NCBI GenBank assembly: GCA_003224085.1
Contig: QHYK01000057.1
Coordinates: 1-64,000, forward strand
Direction: 5' to 3'
DNA length: 64,000 nt
Source of the DNA: Acidobacteriota bacterium
GTDB lineage: Bacteria > Acidobacteriota > Terriglobia > Acidiferrales > UBA7541
The translations under genes were made by a program, and so were the position numbers. Shown here piece after piece: positions 54,651-62,795 of the stretch (its first letter is position 1; every line of letters starts with the position of its first letter). The notes beneath the pieces were generated by a model, which did no database searches, was not told the DNA's origin, and saw nothing but the letters and a program-made list of their open reading frames with translations.

Positions 54651-55421
54651 ATGAACACGCACATGAACGAAGAAGAACTCGGAACTGGCGGCGATCGCTT
54701 TCCCCCGACGCGCCGGTCGGTCATCGAAGCCGTGGCCAGCATTGACGCGGAAGAACGAGCGCGCGCGTTGGAATCGCTCTGCGCGGCCTACTGGAAGCCC
54801 ATCTATAAATACATTCGTCTGCGCTGGGACAGGCCAGCGGACGAAGCGCAGGATCTGACTCAAGGATTTTTTGTCGGGGTGCTCGAGCGCGAATTGCTCG
54901 AAAAGTTCGAGCCAAAGAAGGCCCGCCTGCGAACCTATCTGCGCGTTTGCGTGGACAGTTTTGTTTCGAACGAGGACAAAGCCGACCGTCGCCAGAAGCG
55001 CGGCGGAGACATCCCGCACGTGGCCCTCGATTTTGCCGCCGCCGAGGAGGAATTGGGCAATGCGGTGATGGATCCCGCCAGGATTGTTTCGCCGGAATCG
55101 CTCGACGAATTCTTTGAAAAAGAATGGCTTCGGAGCTTGTTCACTCTGGCAGTCGAGGACTTGCACCAGCTTTGCTTGGCCCGCGGGCGCGAGCGTACGT
55201 TTCATTTGTTCGAGGCTTACGACCTCGAAGACCATGACAAGATTTCCTACGACCAACTCGCGAAGGAATATGCGATTTCCGTGAGCGACGTGAACAACGC
55301 GCTGGCCTGGGCGCGCCGCGAATTTCGTAGAATCTCGCTCGAGCGCCTGCATGAACTCTGCGGCAGTGAAGAGGAATTCCAGCGCGAAGCTCGCGCCGCG
55401 TTCGGCAGTCACGAGAAATGA
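54651..55421 (+). CDS. ECF-type sigma factor linked to a kinase
   Basis: The 256-residue protein has a sigma region 2 (SVIEAVASIDAEERARALES, then YWKPIYKYIRLRW and DEAQDLTQGFFVGVL), the last helix being the typical -10 recognition helix, and a C-terminal region-4-like helix-turn-helix (ISYDQLAKEYAISVSDVNNAL). Such sigma factors are typical of Planctomycetes and Acidobacteria, where they are phospho-controlled by adjacent kinases. The kinase gene overlaps its stop by 4 bases. The first ATG at 54651 is used; 54624 would add nine residues. Confidence 0.85.
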   Translation: MNTHMNEEELGTGGDRFPPTRRSVIEAVASIDAEERARALESLCAAYWKPIYKYIRLRWDRPADEAQDLTQGFFVGVLERELLEKFEPKKARLRTYLRVCVDSFVSNEDKADRRQKRGGDIPHVALDFAAAEEELGNAVMDPARIVSPESLDEFFEKEWLRSLFTLAVEDLHQLCLARGRERTFHLFEAYDLEDHDKISYDQLAKEYAISVSDVNNALAWARREFRRISLERLHELCGSEEEFQREARAAFGSHEK

Positions 55422-56458
55422 AATTTCTTTCGGACAAAGCGATGGACCGCCTGCGCGAAGCCGCGGAAATCCCTGATCTCACCGGCACTCGTTACCGTTT
55501 GCTCGGGCGCGTCGCGCGCGGCGGCATGGGTGTAGTGTACGTCGCAGAAGACGAAAAGCTGGAGCGCCGCGTTGCCCTGAAAGTTCTGGATATGCCGGGG
55601 GCAGACGGCGATCTCGCCAACCGTTTGGTCCGGGAAGCCCTGGTGTTGGCGCGCCTCGAGCATCCGGGCATCGTTCCGGTGCACGACGTGGGAACGCTCT
55701 CCGATGGCCGCGTTTTCTACACCATGAAATTTGTCCAGGGCCAGCGCCTCGACAAATACATCCAGCCCTCTAGGTCCACTACGCATCGCCTGCGGATTTT
55801 CCTGCGCATTTGTGACGCCGTCGCTTTTGCGCACGCACACGGCGTGCTGCACCGGGATCTCAAACCCGCCAACATCATGATTGGGTCCTTCGGCGAAGTT
55901 CTCGTCATGGACTGGGGCCTGGCGAAGCTCCTGAATCAAGAAGTTCGGCCGCCATCGGGAGCTGCCGATCCCGATGCCACGATTTTCGAGAAGCCCGTGC
56001 GGGGAGACGATTCGAACCGTAGCGCGGGGGGCTCCGTCGTCACGGGGCACGGAACTGTGATGGGTACGCCAGGCTATATGTCGCCGGAGCAAGCGCGCGG
56101 CGACGTCGAGCACTTGGACGCGCGCAGCGACATTTTTTCTCTTGGAGCGCTCCTGCGATTCTTGATTGCCAGTGTTTCGAACGCATCCAACCCGGCTGCC
56201 GGAAAGCAACGCCTGGACAAAGCTCTGAAAGCCATATGCTCGAAAGCAACGGCGCCAAATCCCGGGGACCGCTATGCCACCCTTCCGGAAATGGCTCAAG
56301 ACGTCTCGCGCTATCTCGACGGCCTTCCGATAGAAGCCCACCGCGAAAGCTTCATCGAAACGCTGACGCGGTTTTACCGCCGTTACCGCTTCTTTATCTT
56401 GTTGATTGGCGCGTACTTACTGATGCGCGTGTTGATTCTGTTCTTCATGCACCGGTAG
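55418..56458 (+). CDS. Hanks-type serine/threonine protein kinase, membrane-anchored
   Basis: The 346-residue kinase has a glycine-rich loop GRVARGGMGVV (30-40), the ATP lysine Lys55 in VALKVL, the catalytic HRDLKPAN (145-152), DWG in place of DFG (165-167) and [13 protein letters not shown] (216-228). The C-terminal lobe is short. A hydrophobic segment near 325-343 anchors it in the membrane, so the kinase domain faces the cytoplasm and no extracellular sensor is present. Translational coupling to the sigma gene makes that sigma factor the likely target. Confidence 0.9.
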   Translation: MKFLSDKAMDRLREAAEIPDLTGTRYRLLGRVARGGMGVVYVAEDEKLERRVALKVLDMPGADGDLANRLVREALVLARLEHPGIVPVHDVGTLSDGRVFYTMKFVQGQRLDKYIQPSRSTTHRLRIFLRICDAVAFAHAHGVLHRDLKPANIMIGSFGEVLVMDWGLAKLLNQEVRPPSGAADPDATIFEKPVRGDDSNRSAGGSVVTGHGTVMGTPGYMSPEQARGDVEHLDARSDIFSLGALLRFLIASVSNASNPAAGKQRLDKALKAICSKATAPNPGDRYATLPEMAQDVSRYLDGLPIEAHRESFIETLTRFYRRYRFFILLIGAYLLMRVLILFFMHR

Positions 56459-56520
56459 GGCTAAAGGATTTTGCGAAAGCGTTGTATTGAACGGTAGATA
56501 CCAAACAACCCGGAGGAAGC

Positions 56521-56877
56521 ATGAACAAAGTACTGCTGGGACTTCTGTTGGGTGCTGTCTTGGGTGCCATCGACGGAGGAACCGCATGGTTCACGCCGGC
56601 CGCTCGTTCGATGATGGTTGGAATCATTGTTGGGTCCACAATCAAGGGCTTGATCGCAGGAGTTGCGGCGGGAGTCTTTGCCCGCAAAGTAAAGTCGCTT
56701 CCCTTAGGAATCTTGTTCGGACTCGCCGTGGGGTTTGTGCTGGCGTTCCTTGTGGCCTACATGCAGCATGGCTACTACCTTGAGATCATCCTGCCTGGCA
56801 GCATCGTTGGGATGATCGTAGGCTACGCGACGCAAAGATATGGCGCGGCTCCCGCCACATCAAGCGCCCCGCGGTAG
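56521..56877 (+). CDS. Small glycine-rich membrane protein, first of two paralogues
   Basis: The 118-residue protein has four hydrophobic segments and repeated Gly (LLLGAVLGAIDGG, GSTIKGLIAGVAAGVF). GGAGGAAGC precedes the ATG. It shares its architecture and key phrases (KxxPLGxxxG, LPGxxxGxIVGxATQxxG) with the next gene. Function is unknown; channel or ion-handling roles are possible. It follows the kinase gene by 62 bases. Confidence 0.75.
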   Translation: MNKVLLGLLLGAVLGAIDGGTAWFTPAARSMMVGIIVGSTIKGLIAGVAAGVFARKVKSLPLGILFGLAVGFVLAFLVAYMQHGYYLEIILPGSIVGMIVGYATQRYGAAPATSSAPR

Positions 56878-56906
56878 CTTGATGAAAGGCAAGGACTGCG
56901 CAAGAG

Positions 56907-57269
56907 ATGAGTCTATCAAAGCCAATGCTCGGCCTAAACACCGGCGGAACACTCGGACTGCTTGACAGGCTGAGCGGATTCTTCGAGCCATCGCTCGCTC
57001 CAGTGATGACCAGCGTGATTACGTTTTCCATGCTGAAGGGGCTCCTCTCTGGCCTGGCGATGCGTTTCTTTTCGCAGCGCGTCCGGTCCATGCCACTGGG
57101 ATTGTTTGCCGGGATTGTCATTGCCGCTCTTTTGAGCCTGTTGGTGATCCTCAGGGCAGGCCCGGGCCTCTTCTGGGACATCATGCTGCCGGGAATGCTG
57201 CTCGGACTGATTGTGGGATTCGCGACGCAGAAGTTCGGAACGCGAGTGGAAGCCTCTGCATGGCAATGA
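56907..57269 (+). CDS. Small glycine-rich membrane protein, second of two paralogues
   Basis: The 120-residue protein has about four hydrophobic segments and aligns with the preceding gene: SMPLGLFAGIVIAALL to SLPLGILFGLAVGFVL, and LPGMLLGLIVGFATQKFG to LPGSIVGMIVGYATQRYG. Tandem duplication is the likely origin. Its ribosome-binding site is weaker than that of the first copy. The next gene downstream is broken. Confidence 0.75.
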   Translation: MSLSKPMLGLNTGGTLGLLDRLSGFFEPSLAPVMTSVITFSMLKGLLSGLAMRFFSQRVRSMPLGLFAGIVIAALLSLLVILRAGPGLFWDIMLPGMLLGLIVGFATQKFGTRVEASAWQ

Positions 57270-57301
57270 ACTGCGGAAAACATGCAAGGAAGGAGAAGAA
57301 A

Positions 57302-57830
57302 ATGGAGACGTGGATGAAAGCTTTTGGTTTGATCATTCTAGGAATTGCCATCCTGGCAGTGAGAGCCAGCGCCGGGCAATGGTGCAGAAGCCTTCGAAAG
57401 ACTAAAGTCCTTGGTCGGCCATTGGGAAACGGACAAGACCAACATGAACAAGGCCTCGCTCGATTTGGAGCTTACCTCCGGCGGCATCGCCATTCTCGAA
57501 AAGCCGCACATGGTTGAAGACGGAAGACGGCAAGTCTGTCCAGATGATCACGCTGTATTACCTGGACGGCGGCGATGTGAAGCTGGCGCACTACTGCATG
57601 GCGGGCAACCAGCCAGCCATGCGCGGCACATATTCGCGGGAAACCAAAACGCTCACGTTCGATTTAGTGAGCATCTCCAACCCTGAAGAGCGCCGATGAC
57701 GGCCACATGCATCACGCCACGTACACATTCCTCGATAACGATCATTTCAAGACCACTTGGACTTTTCGCAAAGACCAGGAGGACGCAATCACCGAAGAGG
57801 TGACCTACGTCCGCGTGAAGTATTTTCCTC
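57302..57830 (+). pseudogene. Secreted DUF1579-like protein, frameshifted
   Basis: A signal peptide (METWMKAFGLIILGIAILAV...ASAGQ) with AAGGAGAAG upstream is followed, in a shifted frame, by AEAFERLKSLVGHWETDKTN, then after another shift by KSVQMITLYYLDGGDVKLAH and after a third by MHHATYTFLDNDHFKTTWTF. Read together these form one DUF1579-type or lipocalin-like secreted protein of about 175 residues. Three frame breaks make it non-functional. The exact end is unclear, because the last frame runs on into the next gene. Confidence 0.7.
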
Positions 57831-57955
57831 GAAACCAAATTCCGGCCGTTCAACCAGGGCAGGCTAAAGTGCCCGCCCTTGTGTCTGTGACGTGTCTAGA
57901 ATGCCCCGCATCGAAGGAACGGCCGCATTTTGACCGCGCGGCGCGAGGTGATGCG

Positions 57956-58348
57956 ATGGGATTTGCAGCTTTTGCTGGGCAGAAGTATCTGAACCTCGAA
58001 AGCTTCAAGAAGAGCGGCCAGGGCGTGAAGACCCCCGTTTGGTTTGCCGCCGATCCTTCCGCAAAGCTCGATTCGAACGACGCGAAGCTGTACGTGTATA
58101 CCATGGGCGTCTCGGGAAAAGTGAAGCGCATTCGCAACAATCCGCGGGTGAACGTTGTGCCATGCAATGCAAGCGGCAGAGTAAAGGGCGACTGGGTCCC
58201 CGCACGAGCCGAGATACTCTCGGGACGCGAAGCCCAACACGGTATGCAGTTGCTGAACAAGAAATATGTTCCCTGGAAGCAGTTGCTGGATTTCTTCGCA
58301 ATGTTCCGTAAACACGAGCGCGTTGTTTTCCTGATTCGGCCGGCTTGA
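57956..58348 (+). CDS. PPOX-class (pyridoxamine-phosphate-oxidase-fold) F420/FMN-binding enzyme
   Basis: The best start is ATG 57956 (GAGGTGAT upstream), giving 130 residues. FAAFAGQKYLNLESFKKSGQ, VKTPVWFAADPSAKLD, VYTMGVSGKVKRIRNNPRV and LLNKKYVPWKQLLDFFAMFR match the split-barrel PPOX family that uses F420 or FMN to reduce aromatic or flavin-like substrates. The same frame is open upstream into the DUF1579-like remnant, but that part belongs to another protein. It lies alone on the plus strand. Confidence 0.85.
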   Translation: MGFAAFAGQKYLNLESFKKSGQGVKTPVWFAADPSAKLDSNDAKLYVYTMGVSGKVKRIRNNPRVNVVPCNASGRVKGDWVPARAEILSGREAQHGMQLLNKKYVPWKQLLDFFAMFRKHERVVFLIRPA

Positions 58349-58432
58349 TTCTCGTTTTGAATTGAAGCGCAACCGTTTTCCCGCCGCTGGGCGAAAACGT
58401 CACCTCACGGCCGCACTAACGGAAATTGCTCA

Positions 58433-59372
58433 TCAGGACGACGTCCAACTACCGCGACGATGGCGATAAACCCTCGTTTCGATTGGCGAACCTTGGATGC
58501 CCTCACGGCAGGGCTGATGCCGCTGGCTTGCGACACAGCTTGTGTCGCGCTTCAGCCGCTTCAGTTCTGCGCGCATTTCCGCCGCGCTCTGGTAGCGCAA
58601 ATCCCGGTCTTTCTCAAGCGCGGTTCGAACGACTTCGTCGAGTTTTGGCGGGAGCAGGGGATTCAACTCGAGCGGGGATGGCGGAAGCCGATTCAGAATT
58701 CCATCAAAGATGGTCGCGGCAGTGTCGCCTTCGAAAGGAAGCTTGCCGGTCGCCATCTGATAGAGCACCGCGTCTAAAGAAAACAGATCGCTCCGCGTGT
58801 CGAGCTCTTTCCCGCGAGCTTGCTCGGGAGACATGAAAGCAATAGTGCCGACCGCCATCCCCGGCGAAGTGAGGTATTCCGAGGCAGTGGCCAGGGTTGC
58901 GCCAGCGTAAGTCGATCGTTTTTCGACCCGCCACCAGTTTGGCGAGGCCGAAGTCCAAAATCTTCGCCTGTCCCCGCGGCGTGATAACGATATTCCCCGG
59001 CTCGATGTCGCGGTGGATCACGCCTTTCGAATGTGCCGCATCGAGCGCATCGGCAATTTGAATGCCACTATCGAGTAGCTCCTGCAAGTCCGGCCGGTGG
59101 CGTGACAAGTAGCGGTCCAGCGGCTCGCCTTCAACGAGCTCCATGGCGATGAAATATTCGCCGTCCGCTTCGACGATTTCATAGATCGTGCAAATGTTCG
59201 GATGATTCAGGGAAGAGGCGGTGCGCGCTTCAAGTTTGAACCGCTCGAGCGCCTGCTGGTGGTGGCGCGCCAAATCTTGCGGCAAAAACTTCAGCGCCAC
59301 GCGCTGGCCGAGGTGCAGGTCTTCTACAATCAAACTGTGCCCATGCCTCTAGCACCTGATAATAAGAAATCT
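58433..59372 (-). pseudogene. Serine/threonine kinase, frameshifted remnant
   Basis: Minus-strand frames in order give ISYYQVLE (59372), a broken glycine loop GMGTV with stops, VALKFLPQDLARHHQQALERF (about 59310), [33 protein letters not shown] (about 58950), then after a frameshift near 58870 [20 protein letters not shown] and a C-lobe end at 58433. The invariant catalytic Lys of HRDxKPxN is Glu here. So the ATP loop is damaged, the catalytic lysine is lost and the frame is broken. It is a dead paralogue of Hanks-type kinases. Confidence 0.8.
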
Positions 59373-59455
59373 GCCGGATAGGATTCCCTCGCTGCCTTTG
59401 GGACTATAGTTAGCGTCTCATACCATCGTCAATCGGCGTAGGAGCTGGTGACTTC

Positions 59456-60556
59456 TTATACGCGCGAGGCCACGTGCTGTTGCGGGACTTCTGCCAGCGC
59501 GCGAAGCGATTCCTTGTAAGGCGCGCGAGCAACCCCTCGTTCCGTGAAAATTGCGACAATATAGCGAGCCGGCGTCACATCAAAGGCCGGATTTGCCGCG
59601 GGCACGTCCGGCGCAATGCGCAACCCTTTCAGATGCGTCACTTCCGCAGCCGAGCGCTCCTCGATGGGGATATGCTCGCCATCCGGAAGCGAAAGATCGA
59701 AAGTCGAAATCGGCGCGGCGATATAAAACGGCACTTTGTTTTCTTTCGCCAGCACGGCGATTTGGTATGTTCCGATTTTGTTGGCGGTGTCGCCGTTGGC
59801 GGCAATGCGATCCGCTCCGGTCACGACCGCGCCCACTTTCCCGCTTTTTAAAAAGTGCCCAACCATGTTGTCCGTGATGAGCGTCAGCGGAATGCCGCCC
59901 TTGTGCAGTTCCCACGCCGTGAGCCGCGCGCCCTGAAGATACGGCCGCGTTTCCGGCACAAGAACGTGCAGTTTTCGCCCCTGTTCAAAAGCCACCCGGA
60001 TCACGCCTAGCGCCGAGCCAATCCCTGCTGTCGCCAGCGCGCCTGCGTTGCATTGGGTCATCACTTGCCCTTCCCGCGGCATAAATTCCGCACCGAATCT
60101 CCCTATGGCCTCATCCGTCGCACGTTTTTCCAAATGAATTCGTTGGGCTTCCTCCGCCATCCCCAGCTTGATTTTTGCGAGGTCGGAAGTTTTCTCTGTC
60201 AAATGGCCAAAGCGCCGCTTCATTCGCTCGAGCGCCCAGAAGAGATCAACCGCCGTAGGCCGCGTTTTCGCCAGCGTCTCGCAAATCTCAGCGAATTCGC
60301 CGCGAAGCGCTTCCACAGATTTCGCGGAAGAGTACTGCACTCCCAGCGCAGCGCCCATCGCCGCGGCTACGCCAATCGCCGGCGCGCCCCGAATCACCAT
60401 TTCGCGAATGGCTTTCGCCACCTCGTGGTAGTCAGTGTAAGTGCAATAGCTTTCCTCTGCGGGCAAACGCCGCTGGTCCAGCATTACCACGCCGCGGTCC
60501 GTCCATTCGATGGGTTGGGCTACGTACATTCTATTGCCATCCTGGAAAGGTTTCAT
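59456..60556 (-). CDS. mtnA: S-methyl-5-thioribose-1-phosphate isomerase MtnA
   Basis: From ATG 60556 the product is 366 residues; an ATG at 60529 gives a shorter form, and the longer open frame to 60820 overlaps the next gene. The isomerase signatures are present: [13 protein letters not shown], Cys169 in [10 protein letters not shown], Asp249 in [10 protein letters not shown] and [12 protein letters not shown]. It converts methylthioribose-1-phosphate to methylthioribulose-1-phosphate in methionine salvage. Other salvage genes are not nearby. The 3' neighbour on the same strand is a dead kinase. Confidence 0.96.
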   Translation of the reverse strand: MKPFQDGNRMYVAQPIEWTDRGVVMLDQRRLPAEESYCTYTDYHEVAKAIREMVIRGAPAIGVAAAMGAALGVQYSSAKSVEALRGEFAEICETLAKTRPTAVDLFWALERMKRRFGHLTEKTSDLAKIKLGMAEEAQRIHLEKRATDEAIGRFGAEFMPREGQVMTQCNAGALATAGIGSALGVIRVAFEQGRKLHVLVPETRPYLQGARLTAWELHKGGIPLTLITDNMVGHFLKSGKVGAVVTGADRIAANGDTANKIGTYQIAVLAKENKVPFYIAAPISTFDLSLPDGEHIPIEERSAAEVTHLKGLRIAPDVPAANPAFDVTPARYIVAIFTERGVARAPYKESLRALAEVPQQHVASRV

Positions 60557-60650
60557 TGTATCTTGGAACCACACACGCAAGCACCGAACACCCCGACATC
60601 GCAAACATCTCTTTGATGCGGGGGCACCACGAGACACGAGTCGCTTTTTC

Positions 60651-61658
60651 TCAGTGATGTGGAGGCATTTTCGTAAAGCCCTTGGTCGCCACGAAGCCGA
60701 TGAGCGTAAACAACGCAATCGTCGAATTGTATCCGAGATGAAGCAGATAGCTCGCGTACACCGTCCCGGTCCGCGCGCGGACATAAGTAAAGACCATTCC
60801 CACCGCCATGAGCGTGACAACCAGGCCCACGCTCCAGCCGAGTTGATAGCCGTGAACCAGACCGAAGATCGCCCCCGTCACAACAATGCTGGTCCACACG
60901 CCCCGCCGTACAGCGACCGATGGCCCTACTCCAAATGCAGAGGCAACCGAGGATGTCAACCGCGCCAGCAGCGGGTAAAGGTAGCCGCGAAAGAGCGTTT
61001 CTTCCACGAGCGGAGCAAACAACACCGCCATGGCCATGAACAAGAACATGGTGCCACGGTGCCGGAACAACTCCTCGATCGGCGCGTTCTCGGGCGTGCT
61101 GGTCTTCGCATTCACGATGAACACGCCGATGGAAAGCGCGCATCCCAGGAATAAATACGGCCACGGCTTTCGCGGCTCGCGCGGATCACGTGCACCTAAA
61201 GGTCTCCAGCCAAGAGACCGCCAAAACGGCGCATTCGGAAGCAACGCGACGGTTACGTAAAGAAAGAAAAGCAGCGAGGCTTCCCACACCACCATGCTTC
61301 CGACCGCAAAGAGCGGTTTTGAAAAGACGAACTGTTCGAGTTCGTGTTTGTTGGCAAAATGCTGGCGCGCCGGCATGTAATAAACGGAGAAAGTCAGTTG
61401 CACCACGACCAGGCTGATGAACCCGAACAAACCGAAGACAACCAAGTGCACCCAGGACCACGAGATCCTCAAGTCCTCGGGCAGGTTGGAACCTGGAGGA
61501 TGAGCCGCCTCGGGATGAGCCGCGACGTAGGAAATAGGATCGCCCGCGAGCGTGGCAGGGGATTCCGACAAGCAAGATTCCGAACTCCCGGCAGCTGAGG
61601 CTTCTGACTCGCCTGGCTCTCCCGGTGAATCCAGCGGATTTTCGTCAACCAGGCTCAT
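60651..61658 (-). CDS. CPBP-family intramembrane metalloprotease
   Basis: From ATG 61658 (GGAGAGG upstream) the product is 335 residues. A low-complexity N-terminal tail of about 60 residues precedes about eight hydrophobic segments. The CPBP/ABI motifs are complete: [16 protein letters not shown] (EExxxR), FGLVHG (His) and HLGYNST (HxxxN). Members cleave substrates inside the membrane or help protein maturation. It lies 10 bases after the stop of the deoxyhypusine-synthase-like gene and probably shares its messenger. Confidence 0.9.
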   Translation of the reverse strand: MSLVDENPLDSPGEPGESEASAAGSSESCLSESPATLAGDPISYVAAHPEAAHPPGSNLPEDLRISWSWVHLVVFGLFGFISLVVVQLTFSVYYMPARQHFANKHELEQFVFSKPLFAVGSMVVWEASLLFFLYVTVALLPNAPFWRSLGWRPLGARDPREPRKPWPYLFLGCALSIGVFIVNAKTSTPENAPIEELFRHRGTMFLFMAMAVLFAPLVEETLFRGYLYPLLARLTSSVASAFGVGPSVAVRRGVWTSIVVTGAIFGLVHGYQLGWSVGLVVTLMAVGMVFTYVRARTGTVYASYLLHLGYNSTIALFTLIGFVATKGFTKMPPHH

Positions 61659-61668
61659 CCCTCTCCGG

Positions 61669-62658
61669 TCACCGCTTCTTCGGCCAACCTGCTGCCAGCG
61701 CCGCCGCAACCAGGGGCAGCATCAACTCGTGATGGCCCGTGACCGCAAAGCCGCGGGATTCCGGTCCTTTGTGGTTCGGGCCGGAAGCGGTGGGACGCTT
61801 CACTACATTTTGCAACGGGCGGTAGTGCTGAATAAAGTCGAAGTTGGCCGTGGTAATGGGGCGAAGGGGCACGCCAAGATTCCGCACCACCGAAACAGCC
61901 TTCAGAAAGACCTCCGGCAGCACGACCGCGGATCCCCAATTGAGATACACGCCGCCGGGATGCATCTGCTCGGTCAGCGCGCAGAACAGCCGAAAATCGC
62001 GATAGGTGGCGTAGCCGAGAGCCGCGCCGTCGGCCGATGGGTGCAGGTGCGGAATATCCGTCCCGATGGCCAGATGCACGGTCACCGGGATGCGCCGCTT
62101 GTGCGCCGCCGCCAAAACGCTGGACTCTGCATGTTTGACCTCAATGACCCCGCAGTTAAGAAATTGTCCCGCCGCTTCGCCGTATCCGATTCGAATTCGC
62201 TCGGCCAGTTTGGCAATTTCGTTCAGGTACTTGCCGGTCTCCTCCGCCATCCCGAACTGGCCTTCGCCAAGCGCGGCCTCCACGTCTTCCGAAGTATTTC
62301 CGGCCAGGGCGATCTCAAAATCATGAATCAGCGCTGCGCCGTTTATCGCCATTCCCGAAACGTAGCCGCGCTCCATCAAATCGATCAACACGGGGCCGAG
62401 CCCAACTTTGATGACGTGTCCGCCCAGGCCCCAGAGAATCGCTTTGCGTTGCTTGCGCGCCGCATGGATGGCCGTCAGAAGCTGGCGAAGTTCCCGCCCC
62501 GCGAGAATCTGCGGCAGCGAATCCAGAAATTTTGTCAGAGAAGTGTTCCACGCGTCAGGCTTGGCGAATTCCCGCACATTCACCTTGCTCTTCCGCGACG
62601 CCAGCGGATAGGTCCGCACTTCACCAAGCACCAAGGGCTGGATCGAATAAACGCTCAT
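61669..62658 (-). CDS. Deoxyhypusine-synthase-like conserved protein
   Basis: The 329-residue protein contains WGLGGHVIKVGLGPVLIDL, MAINGAALIHDFEIALAGNT, LGEGQFGMAEETGKY and GTDIPHLHPSADGAALG. These recall the deoxyhypusine-synthase fold (NAD-binding, spermidine-type substrates). I am only moderately sure of that link, because the classical active-site Lys segment is not clear. No eIF5A substrate is expected in bacteria, so a small-molecule polyamine reaction is more likely. It lies in a minus-strand row between uvrA and CPBP. A 7-bp hairpin (GTGCTTC/GAAGCAC, 62664-62687) sits in front of it. Confidence 0.65.
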   Translation of the reverse strand: MSVYSIQPLVLGEVRTYPLASRKSKVNVREFAKPDAWNTSLTKFLDSLPQILAGRELRQLLTAIHAARKQRKAILWGLGGHVIKVGLGPVLIDLMERGYVSGMAINGAALIHDFEIALAGNTSEDVEAALGEGQFGMAEETGKYLNEIAKLAERIRIGYGEAAGQFLNCGVIEVKHAESSVLAAAHKRRIPVTVHLAIGTDIPHLHPSADGAALGYATYRDFRLFCALTEQMHPGGVYLNWGSAVVLPEVFLKAVSVVRNLGVPLRPITTANFDFIQHYRPLQNVVKRPTASGPNHKGPESRGFAVTGHHELMLPLVAAALAAGWPKKR

Positions 62659-62795
62659 GATAAGTGCTTCACTCTACGGAGAAGCACGACGAGCCGCAAG
62701 GAAAAGTTGATTTCGGCCGCGCCAATGCTGCGCATTTTCCCCGCCCGCCAGCGTTGTCCTCCCGAGCGAAGCGAGGAATCTGCTTTTGGCAAGCG

